Positions 28,184 to 35,626 of a stretch of 47,065 nucleotides of DNA are shown in pieces. Source of the DNA: Massilibacteroides sp. (GTDB taxonomy: Bacteria; Bacteroidota; Bacteroidia; Bacteroidales; Tannerellaceae); the NCBI GenBank assembly GCA_028708075.1, contig JAQVZS010000020.1, positions 1-47,065 of the forward strand, written 5' to 3'. Made by a program: the position numbers and the translations under genes. How positions within the stretch are numbered: position 1 is the first letter of the stretch; each line of letters opens with the position of its first letter. The notes beneath the pieces are model-generated. The model saw nothing but the letters and a program-made list of their open reading frames with translations, ran no database searches and was not told where the DNA came from.

Positions 28184-29386
28184 ATGATAGAAAGTAGAAA
28201 AGTAGCGGATCTGGGAACTTTCCTGTTTTTGTATATTGCACAGTCGATACCGATGAGTTTTTTTTCGACGGTTTTACCTGTGATTATGAGGCAGGAGAAT
28301 TTTTCTTTAGCGTCGATCGGTTTGTTGCAACTCATTAAATTGCCTTGGATCTTCAAGTTTTTATGGTCGCCGTTAATCGATCGGAATTGTGTGACGACAC
28401 GGGATTATAAACGATGGATTTTTTCGTCGGAATTGATCTATGCTTCTTTGATTTTTATCGTTGCTTTTCTGGATTTTAAAGCCGATTTTTATATCATATT
28501 AGTATTAGTGATTTTTTCGTTCATCGCTTCTGCTACGCAAGATATTGCGACGGATGCGTTGGCGGTGCTTTCTTTTAGCCGGAAAGATAAAAGTTTAGTT
28601 AATAGTATGCAGTCGATGGGTAGCTTCTGTGGAGCGATGATCGGAAGCGGACTTCTGCTGCTTTTGTTTCGTCAATTGGGATGGAACAAGCTGTTGCCTT
28701 GTCTCGCGCTTTTTGTCATTCTTGCCTTGTTGCCGCTGTTCCTAAACCGAAAATTGAAGGTGCAGGAATCGGCTTCCGTACGTGCTAAGAAGGCTGATTT
28801 TATTTATTTCTTTAATCAGAAAGGGATCTGGAAGCAGGTAGGTTTTCTTTTTCTTTCTTATTCAGGCCTGATCGGTACGTTGGCGATGCTGAAACCGTAT
28901 TTAGTCGATCTGGGTTACGAAATGAAAGCCATCGGCCTGATGTTCGGGATCGTGGGAACGTCGGTCGGTGCCTTGTCTTCTTTTGCTGCGGGATTTATTG
29001 TTCGCCGGATCGGCCGCCAGGCTTCGCGGATATTTTTTGCCGCAGTTATTTTTGTGACTGCGGTATTTTTTACGTTTATCACTTTGTTGAACCCGACAAC
29101 ACCTGTCCTTTATACCGGAATCCTGCTGATTTGGGGGAGTTACGGCATGGCGACGATTGTTGTTTATACGACGGCAATGGATTGTGTGCGCCCAGGGCGC
29201 GAAGGTACGGATTTTACGATACAGACGGTGATTACGCATTTAAGCAGTATTTGTATTGTGGTACTAAGTGGTAAGTTAGCTGATCATTGGGGATATCAGG
29301 GCTTGTTTTGTTTTCAGGCGACAATGGCGTTGACTTCGTTTGTGTATGTATTGACCGTTTTCAGGGGAAAGGAGTTTAAAGAATAA
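28184..29386 (+). CDS. MFS transporter, AmpG/FptX (RhtX)-like
   Basis: A 400-residue, 12-TM major facilitator of the AmpG-like branch. The signature is IASATQDIATDALAV in TM4, shared by AmpG (muropeptide) and RhtX/FptX (siderophore) permeases, with LPWIFKFLWSPLIDR earlier, also typical. It starts 8 bp after the TonB receptor and ends 1 bp before hemN. The order suggests that it brings the receptor's ligand across the inner membrane, as FptX does for pyochelin. AmpG-type muropeptide import is possible, but the gene neighbours argue against it. Confidence 0.85.
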   Translation: MIESRKVADLGTFLFLYIAQSIPMSFFSTVLPVIMRQENFSLASIGLLQLIKLPWIFKFLWSPLIDRNCVTTRDYKRWIFSSELIYASLIFIVAFLDFKADFYIILVLVIFSFIASATQDIATDALAVLSFSRKDKSLVNSMQSMGSFCGAMIGSGLLLLLFRQLGWNKLLPCLALFVILALLPLFLNRKLKVQESASVRAKKADFIYFFNQKGIWKQVGFLFLSYSGLIGTLAMLKPYLVDLGYEMKAIGLMFGIVGTSVGALSSFAAGFIVRRIGRQASRIFFAAVIFVTAVFFTFITLLNPTTPVLYTGILLIWGSYGMATIVVYTTAMDCVRPGREGTDFTIQTVITHLSSICIVVLSGKLADHWGYQGLFCFQATMALTSFVYVLTVFRGKEFKE

Positions 29387-29387
29387 G

Positions 29388-30755
29388 ATGAGACAGGATC
29401 TATTGGAGAAATATAATGTGCCGGTGCCGCGGTATACGAGCTATCCGCCAGCGAATTTTTTCAGCACTTCTTTTACGGCTGCAGATTATGAGCGAGCTAT
29501 CGTACAGTCGAATATGGCGAGTCCCGATCATTTGTCGTTTTATTTGCATATGCCATTTTGTCGCCGGCTTTGCCATTATTGTGGTTGCAATGCTTATGCC
29601 ATGCAAAAACCGCAGGAAGTAGAACGGTATATTGAGGCGGTACATGCCGAGATTGATCTGGTAATTAAACGGCTTGATCCGCGGCGGAAGATCGCCCAGA
29701 TCCATTATGGAGGAGGAACGCCGACAGCGCTCCCGGTTCGTTTTTTGAAAGAATTGAATACGCATATGCTTAGTGCATTCGATTGTATCGAGCGTCCGGA
29801 GATCGCTATCGAATGTCATCCCGGTTATGTGGATGAGGATTATTGGCACGAATTGATGGCGGCTGGCTTCAATCGTTTTAGTCTGGGAATACAGGATTTT
29901 GACGAAGCGGTGTTGAAGGCGGTTAATCGGAAATCATCGTTGTTGCCGACAGAGCGGATTGTCGAGATCTTAAGATCGAAGGGGGCTTCGATCAATATGG
30001 ATTTTATCTACGGGTTGCCCCGTCAGACGGTCGGCCGTTTTGCGGAAACTATCCGGCAGGCGATCTCGTTGGGGCCGGATCGATTGGTGACTTTTTCGTA
30101 TGCTCATATTCCTGGGATTTATCCGCGTCAGCTCTTTTTGGAGAAAATCGGTTTGCCGACAAGCGATGAAAAAAGCCGGATGTATGAAACCGCCTGCGAT
30201 TTGCTCGCTTCGGCAGGTTATGAACGGATTGGATTGGATCATTTTGTCAAGCCGGAAGACGAACTATTCCGTGCTCTGTCCGACGGTCGGCTGCATCGTA
30301 ATTTCCAGGGATATTGTACGAGGCGGACGACGGGGCAGGTTTATGCTTTCGGGGTGACTGGTATTAGTCAACTTGCGGAGGCGTACGCTCAAAACACGAA
30401 AAGTATACCCGAATACATCGAGCGGGTAGAAAAGGGACAGTTGCCGGTAATTAAAGGATATGCCTTACGGAAGGACGAACAGGTCACGCGCGAAGTGATC
30501 GAAACGTTGATGTGTAATTATCGCATTGACTGGTTTGAACTGAAAGAACGCTTTTGTAGGCCGCTTTCCGAACTGCGTCGCACGGTCGGCTACGAGGACT
30601 CTGTCATGGCGGCGTTTGCTCGTGACGGGTTGATTACGTACGATGACCGATTCTTAACTATTACCCCGGCAGGTCGGCTTTTTGTTCGGAATGTTGCGGC
30701 TTCGATGGATCCGCTGATGAAAAATTCCGACAAAATATTTTCCAAACCCGTCTGA
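29388..30755 (+). CDS. hemN: oxygen-independent coproporphyrinogen III dehydrogenase
   Basis: A 455-residue radical SAM enzyme, which decarboxylates coproporphyrinogen III to protoporphyrinogen IX without oxygen. The opening YNVPVPRYTSYPPA is the HemN hallmark. The iron-sulfur cluster cysteines are C58, C62 and C65 in CRRLCHYCGC, with the extra C67 as in E. coli HemN. IHYGGGTPT and SLGIQDF follow, and LHRNFQGYCT with YAQNTKSIPEYI are in the C-terminal region. The full HemN N-terminus and C-terminal domain separate it from HemW. It is the last gene of the receptor-MFS operon, an unusual setting for this enzyme. Confidence 0.92.
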   Translation: MRQDLLEKYNVPVPRYTSYPPANFFSTSFTAADYERAIVQSNMASPDHLSFYLHMPFCRRLCHYCGCNAYAMQKPQEVERYIEAVHAEIDLVIKRLDPRRKIAQIHYGGGTPTALPVRFLKELNTHMLSAFDCIERPEIAIECHPGYVDEDYWHELMAAGFNRFSLGIQDFDEAVLKAVNRKSSLLPTERIVEILRSKGASINMDFIYGLPRQTVGRFAETIRQAISLGPDRLVTFSYAHIPGIYPRQLFLEKIGLPTSDEKSRMYETACDLLASAGYERIGLDHFVKPEDELFRALSDGRLHRNFQGYCTRRTTGQVYAFGVTGISQLAEAYAQNTKSIPEYIERVEKGQLPVIKGYALRKDEQVTREVIETLMCNYRIDWFELKERFCRPLSELRRTVGYEDSVMAAFARDGLITYDDRFLTITPAGRLFVRNVAASMDPLMKNSDKIFSKPV

Positions 30756-30815
30756 CGGCAATAAATTGTCAACAGGAAAGCGTTGTTCCTTGTCGTTGAA
30801 TTGCGCCATTTTTTA

Positions 30816-30823
30816 TATTTTTG
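30816..30823 (+). promoter_or_regulatory. -7 element for the DPP IV gene
   Basis: TATTTTTG (TAnnTTTG), 24 bp before the ATG at 30847. The nearest upstream TTG boxes are spaced 17 or 23 bp, outside the usual 19-21. Confidence 0.5.
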
Positions 30824-30846
30824 TTTCCGAATCAAATATATAAGCT

Positions 30847-33021
30847 ATGAAGCGAGCAAGTCTGGTTATTTCGCTATTTATGGGTATCTCGGGATTCCTT
30901 TTGGCACAGAATGGAAGTCAACGGGTCAATCTGAAAGAAATTGTCGATGGGAAATTCCGTCAGGCGAATGTTCAGGGTGAGATTCGTTCATTACCCGATG
31001 GAGAATATTATACGGTGATGAACAGGGAGCGTTCGATGTTGATTAAATACGCTTATCGTACGGGACAGCCGGTCGATACATTGTTTAACGCCGCGAAAGC
31101 CCGTGAGTGTACATTCGATACCTTTGATGATTATCTAATCAGTTCTACGGGGCATCGTATTTTGTTGTTGCGGGAGACGGAACGGATTTATCGTCGCTCA
31201 ACCAGTTCGGTGATCTACGATTATGATGTCCGCCGAAATTATGTGAAACCGTTGACGGAATCGTCTGAAAAGCAAATGATTCCGACTTTTTCGCCCGATG
31301 GACGTATGTGTGCATATGTGCGTGGCAATAATATCTGGTTGAAGAAATTCGATTACGATACGGAAATACAGGTGACGAAAGACGGAGAAGTGAACAAAAT
31401 TTTGAACGGAATAACGGACTGGGTATATGAAGAAGAATTTTCAACCACGAACTTGATGGCTTGGTCGCCGGACAGTGAATGCCTGACTTATGTGCGTTTT
31501 GACGAATCAAAGGTGCCTGATTTTTCCATGCAACTATACGGTGATGACGATTATCCTGGTTATTATACGTTTAAATATCCAAAAGCCGGGTATCCGAATT
31601 CCAAGGTGACTCTTCATTCGTACAGTGTGGAGACGAAAGATATTAAGACATTGAACGTGCCGATGGACGCGGACGGATATATTCCGCGCATCGCTTTCAC
31701 CCGCAATTCCGATCAATTGGCGGTGATGACATTGAACCGGCATCAGAATATATTCAGCATGTATTACGCCAATCCGAAAAGCGGTGTTTTCCGTTTGGTC
31801 TTGCGCGAAGAGAATAAAGCCTATGTTGATTCCGAATGGCTTTCTTCGATTTGTTTTATGAATGACGGATTTACGTATGTCAGCGAACAGGACGGTTACG
31901 CGCATATTTACCTTTATTCGCCCACTGGCGTGATGCAGCGTCAGGTGACGAAAGGGAATTGGGACGTAACGGAATTTCTGGGTATTGACGAAGAGACGAA
32001 AACCGTCTATTATCAATCCGCCGAAGAAAGTCCGCTTCGTCGCTCTGTCTATAAAATAGATGCCAAAGACAAGAAAACCAAACTTTCTACGGTAAGCGGT
32101 ACGAACCGTGCGGTATTCAGCGCTAATTACGCCTATTTTGTGAACGATCATTCGGATGCGAATACACCTTCCCGTATTACTGTCAACGAAACGAAAACTT
32201 TGAAAGAATTACGTGTGTTGGAAGATAATCGGGGCTTAAATGCTTTTTTGGCTGATCATACGTTCCGGCCGAGGGAGTTTATGACAGTACAGACTGCTAC
32301 GGGATATGAATTGAACGCGTGGATTGTCAAGCCCGCCAATTTCGATCCCTCGCTTCAATATCCGGTGTTGATGGTGCAATATAGCGGCCCGAATTCGCAG
32401 GAGGTACTGGATTCGTATGAATTCGGATGGGAACAGTATTTGGCTTCTGCCGGATTTATCGTTGTCAGTGTGGACGGACGCGGAACTGGGGCGCGTGGAG
32501 AAGCTTTCCGCAAATGTACGTATTTGCGGATGGGAGAATTGGAAGCACGAGACCAGATAGAGGCTGCTCAAGCCTTGGGCAAATTGACTTTTATCGATGC
32601 TAAACGGATTGCTATTTGGGGGTGGAGCTTCGGAGGATATACGACTTTAATGGCGATGAGTCTCGGAGAGGGCACATTCAAAGCTGGAATAGCGGTTGCA
32701 CCTCCGACAGACTGGAAATATTACGATACGGTTTATACCGAGCGTTATATGCGTACTCCGAAAGAAAATTTCGAAGGCTATGCCGCTACTTCGCCCATAA
32801 AACTGGCAACCAAATTGCAGGGTAAATTGTTGCTTATACATGGTACGGCGGACGATAATGTCCATTTCCAACAGACCATGGATTATGCGGAAGCATTGGT
32901 GCAGGCTGGAAAGCAGTTTGATATGCAGATTTATAAAGACCGCAACCATAGTATCCATGGTGGGAATACCCGTTATCATCTTTATACGAAGATGTCGAAT
33001 TTCCTGTTAGATAATTTATAA
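30847..33021 (+). CDS. dipeptidyl peptidase IV (S9B), exported
   Basis: A 724-residue prolyl dipeptidyl peptidase that removes N-terminal X-Pro dipeptides in the periplasm. Signal peptide residues 1-22 (GFLLAQ). The beta-propeller holds the substrate-anchoring pair in WVYEEEFSTTNLMAWSPD and YVRFDESKVPDF. The alpha/beta-hydrolase domain contains the triad: S594 in GWSFGGY, D669/D670 in HGTADDNVHFQ, and H701 in DRNHSIHGG. The length fits bacterial DPP IV. lipA starts 1 bp after its stop, so the two are co-transcribed. Peptide scavenging suits an asaccharolytic or mixed gut lifestyle. Confidence 0.95.
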   Translation: MKRASLVISLFMGISGFLLAQNGSQRVNLKEIVDGKFRQANVQGEIRSLPDGEYYTVMNRERSMLIKYAYRTGQPVDTLFNAAKARECTFDTFDDYLISSTGHRILLLRETERIYRRSTSSVIYDYDVRRNYVKPLTESSEKQMIPTFSPDGRMCAYVRGNNIWLKKFDYDTEIQVTKDGEVNKILNGITDWVYEEEFSTTNLMAWSPDSECLTYVRFDESKVPDFSMQLYGDDDYPGYYTFKYPKAGYPNSKVTLHSYSVETKDIKTLNVPMDADGYIPRIAFTRNSDQLAVMTLNRHQNIFSMYYANPKSGVFRLVLREENKAYVDSEWLSSICFMNDGFTYVSEQDGYAHIYLYSPTGVMQRQVTKGNWDVTEFLGIDEETKTVYYQSAEESPLRRSVYKIDAKDKKTKLSTVSGTNRAVFSANYAYFVNDHSDANTPSRITVNETKTLKELRVLEDNRGLNAFLADHTFRPREFMTVQTATGYELNAWIVKPANFDPSLQYPVLMVQYSGPNSQEVLDSYEFGWEQYLASAGFIVVSVDGRGTGARGEAFRKCTYLRMGELEARDQIEAAQALGKLTFIDAKRIAIWGWSFGGYTTLMAMSLGEGTFKAGIAVAPPTDWKYYDTVYTERYMRTPKENFEGYAATSPIKLATKLQGKLLLIHGTADDNVHFQQTMDYAEALVQAGKQFDMQIYKDRNHSIHGGNTRYHLYTKMSNFLLDNL

Positions 33022-33022
33022 A

Positions 33023-33868
33023 ATGGTAGAACATGTTAGGAAGCCGGATTGGTTGAAGATCCGGTTGGGTGGAAACGAAAAATTTACGCAAACTAAAGAG
33101 ATTGTCGAGTCGCATGCTTTACATACGATTTGCACGAGTGGTAAATGCCCGAATATGGGTGAATGTTGGGAACGTGGAACGGCCACATTTATGATTGGAG
33201 GAGAGATTTGTACGCGTTCCTGCAAGTTTTGCAATACCTTGACCGGCAAACCGCTTCCTTTGAATCCTTTGGAACCGGAGAATGTGGCGTTGAGTATTCG
33301 TTTGATGAATTTAAAACATGCGGTGATTACCTCTGTGGATCGCGATGATTTGCCCGATCTTGGTGCTGACCATTGGGTGAAAACCATTGAAACAGTTAAG
33401 AAACGGAATCCGGGATTAACGATCGAGGTGTTGATTCCCGATTTTAAAGGACGAAAAGAATTGATCGATCGGGTAATTAATGCCGCGCCGGATATCATTT
33501 CCCACAATATGGAAACTGTGCGCCGCCTTACCCCCAAAATACGCAGCGCGGCAAAGTACGACGTTAGCCTTTCTGTCTTGAAAAGAATTGCAGAACGGGG
33601 AGTAGTTGCCAAAACCGGGATGATGGTCGGTCTGGGAGAAACGGTAGATGAAATTTATGAATTGATGGATGACGTGTTGGCGGTCGGAGGTTCGGTGCTG
33701 ACGATCGGACAATATCTTCAACCTTCCCGCAAACATATTCCTGTGTCGGAATATGTTCACCCGGACCAATTCAAAATGTTTAAGGAAGTGGCTTTGGAGA
33801 AAGGTTTCGCGAAAGTGGAGAGCGCACCGCTGGTACGTTCTTCCTATCACGCTGAGAAGCATGTTTAA
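33023..33868 (+). CDS. lipA: lipoyl synthase
   Basis: A 281-residue radical SAM enzyme that inserts two sulfurs into octanoyl groups. The auxiliary cluster cysteines are C37, C42 and C48 (CTSGKCPNMGEC) and the radical SAM triad is C63, C67 and C70 (CTRSCKFC). The C-terminal RSSYHAEKH carries the conserved serine ligand (RSSY) of the auxiliary cluster. GMMVGLGET is the family block. It follows the DPP IV gene directly. Cytosolic. Confidence 0.97.
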   Translation: MVEHVRKPDWLKIRLGGNEKFTQTKEIVESHALHTICTSGKCPNMGECWERGTATFMIGGEICTRSCKFCNTLTGKPLPLNPLEPENVALSIRLMNLKHAVITSVDRDDLPDLGADHWVKTIETVKKRNPGLTIEVLIPDFKGRKELIDRVINAAPDIISHNMETVRRLTPKIRSAAKYDVSLSVLKRIAERGVVAKTGMMVGLGETVDEIYELMDDVLAVGGSVLTIGQYLQPSRKHIPVSEYVHPDQFKMFKEVALEKGFAKVESAPLVRSSYHAEKHV

Positions 33869-33925
33869 AACATAACTTTTCACCCGGATAAATTGTTATG
33901 TATAGAAAATGAGCGATAAAGGTGT

Positions 33926-35068
33926 ATGATGAAGCGATTAAAAAGAGGAACAGATAATCAGGCAATAGGGATACTTCCCATATTGCTTTTTATTTTTATG
34001 GAAAGGTTTTACGCAATCATTCCTTCTTTCCTTTTTTCGTTTATTCTCAGCCTTGTTCTTTATTGCGTTTTCCGGTGGTGGAATTCCGGTGAAATGTATC
34101 ATTTTGTCTTGTATCCGGTTGCCGTGACGCAGGTGCTGTTTTCCTCCTTTTTGCTATTGAACGAAAATACGCTGATGATGGAATACGCGTCTCTTTTCTT
34201 AGAGATGCTGCTTGTAGTGGTTTTGATCTACGCTTCCTTGCGTCGCCGTTCGTTGATGCGGAAAGTACGTAATTTGGAGTTTACATCCGATAAACAAAGT
34301 TATCTGAACGCTTCGTTTAACGAATTTTTTTTCACGGCTCAGATTATTCAACATTTGTTTACACTTCATCTCTTTTGTGTTTTATTCTTTTTTTTACTTC
34401 CGGAAACTCCTTCAAAAGAGGAATATAAGCTTTTCTTGTTTTGGCATTTACCGCTTATTTTGGGATTGGGGATTGTTGTTTACGAACAGATTCGCCTTCT
34501 CCTTTTCAGGGGTTGTTTGAAGCATGAAATCTGGTTACCCGTGCTTAACGACCACGGTAAAGTCATCGGACGTATTGCGCATTCTATCAGCGCCTCTTCG
34601 ATGCGTAAGTTCTATCATCCTGTAGTGCGTATCGCTGTTGTTTACAACGGGATGCTTTATCTGGCTAAGCGGGCGAAGGATTCGGCTATTTCACCGAATA
34701 CCCTGGATTATCCGTTTAAATACTATGTCCGTTTTAAACAGGGACTTGAGGATGCGGTTTATGAAGCCTTGTCGTGTTGTTATGATAAGGAGACTGTTTC
34801 TCCGCGTTTTTTGATTCGCTATAAGTTCGAAAACGAATTGGTCAAACATCAGGTTTCCGTTTACGTCGTGTATATCCATTCTGAAGAACAATTGCATAGT
34901 TATAAATTAATGAATGGGAAACTGTGGACGTCGAAACAGATTGAAGAGAATCTGGGTACGGGTTTATTCAGTGAATATTTTGAAAAAGAATTTCCGTATT
35001 TACAAAACACGGTGTTGAAGGTCGACAGTTTTTGCTGTCAGGAGAATCATGATGAAGTGGAAGTCTGA
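33926..35068 (+). CDS. membrane protein with degenerate Nudix-like C-terminal domain
   Basis: A 380-residue protein. Residues 16-110 contain about three hydrophobic segments (LPILLFIFM, FLFSFILSLVLYCVF, LEMLLVVVLIYASL) and two more follow at 145-190, so it is a five- or six-TM membrane protein. From about residue 205 the sequence WLPVLNDHGKVIGRIAHSIS, then HPVVRIAVVYNGMLYLAKRA, looks like the start of a Nudix fold. The region where the Nudix box belongs reads GLEDAVYEALSCCYDKE and lacks the REUxEE core, so it is probably catalytically dead. A different start (MKRLKRG at 33929) is equally possible. Function unknown. Confidence 0.55.
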   Translation: MMKRLKRGTDNQAIGILPILLFIFMERFYAIIPSFLFSFILSLVLYCVFRWWNSGEMYHFVLYPVAVTQVLFSSFLLLNENTLMMEYASLFLEMLLVVVLIYASLRRRSLMRKVRNLEFTSDKQSYLNASFNEFFFTAQIIQHLFTLHLFCVLFFFLLPETPSKEEYKLFLFWHLPLILGLGIVVYEQIRLLLFRGCLKHEIWLPVLNDHGKVIGRIAHSISASSMRKFYHPVVRIAVVYNGMLYLAKRAKDSAISPNTLDYPFKYYVRFKQGLEDAVYEALSCCYDKETVSPRFLIRYKFENELVKHQVSVYVVYIHSEEQLHSYKLMNGKLWTSKQIEENLGTGLFSEYFEKEFPYLQNTVLKVDSFCCQENHDEVEV

Positions 35069-35076
35069 CGCACAAG

Positions 35077-35568
35077 TTAACGATGCCCGAGTTCGATGAC
35101 TTCCAAATCATGGATATTTTCCCCTTCGATGACGAACCGTACCAACGTACGTACCTGATGGAAACCGCTGATGCCAGCTGCTCCCGGGTTGATGTGCAGA
35201 CAATGGAGCGAGGCGTCGAACTGAACTTTCAGAATATGCGAATGTCCACAGATAAACAGACCGGGGCGGGTTTCGTATAATTCTTTTCTGATTTCCGGAG
35301 CGTATCTTCCGGGGTAGCCCCCGATGTGCGTGAGAAGAACTTTTACTTTTTCAGCCATAAACAGGATCGTTTTCGAATATTCCAATCGGATATCCTGTCC
35401 GTCTATATTTCCATAGACCGCCCGTACCGGTTTAAAAGCCGTTAGCTGGTCGATCACATCCACTGATCCGATATCTCCGGCATGCCATATTTCATCGCAA
35501 TCCTTGAAATGTTCGAGATAACGTTTGTCCCAATAGCCGTGCGTGTCTGATAAAAGCCCGATTTTCAT
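35077..35568 (-). CDS. YfcE/MJ0936-type metallophosphoesterase
   Basis: A 163-residue metal-dependent phosphodiesterase. The motifs are SDTHG (D8, H10), GDIG (D32), GNID (N54), TH (H81) and GHSH (H109, H111), the full calcineurin-like set. The length is typical. It is convergent with the membrane pseudo-Nudix gene (8 bp between the stops) and divergent from ppk. Family members cleave cyclic or non-physiological phosphodiesters; the natural substrate is not known. Confidence 0.93.
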   Translation of the reverse strand: MKIGLLSDTHGYWDKRYLEHFKDCDEIWHAGDIGSVDVIDQLTAFKPVRAVYGNIDGQDIRLEYSKTILFMAEKVKVLLTHIGGYPGRYAPEIRKELYETRPGLFICGHSHILKVQFDASLHCLHINPGAAGISGFHQVRTLVRFVIEGENIHDLEVIELGHR

Positions 35569-35589
35569 CTTCTCTTTTCTTTTATACTA

Positions 35590-35597
35590 CAAAAGTA
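35590..35597 (-). promoter_or_regulatory. -7 element for the YfcE-like gene
   Basis: The minus strand reads TACTTTTG (TAnnTTTG), 22 bp upstream of the ATG at 35568. On the plus strand the near-consensus TATATTTA (35600-35607) could serve ppk, giving a divergent pair. Confidence 0.5.
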
Positions 35598-35626
35598 TCT
35601 ATATTTACCGAACGAAGAGAAAAACC

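Noticed and set aside
29388-30755. HutW/ChuW-type heme-degrading radical SAM enzyme
   Set aside because: The operon context suggested it, but the PRYTSYP opening, the CGC cluster motif and LHRNFQGY follow true HemN.
31534-32151. 205-codon open frame on the minus strand
   Set aside because: It is antisense to the DPP IV gene, which has all catalytic motifs, and shows no recognisable domain.
33016-33612. 198-codon open frame on the minus strand
   Set aside because: It lies opposite lipA, which is unambiguous, and has no supporting motif or promoter.
33870-33901. terminator after lipA
   Set aside because: ACATAAC/GTTATGT is a 7-bp A/T-rich inverted repeat with an 18-nt loop and no T-tract; too weak to claim.
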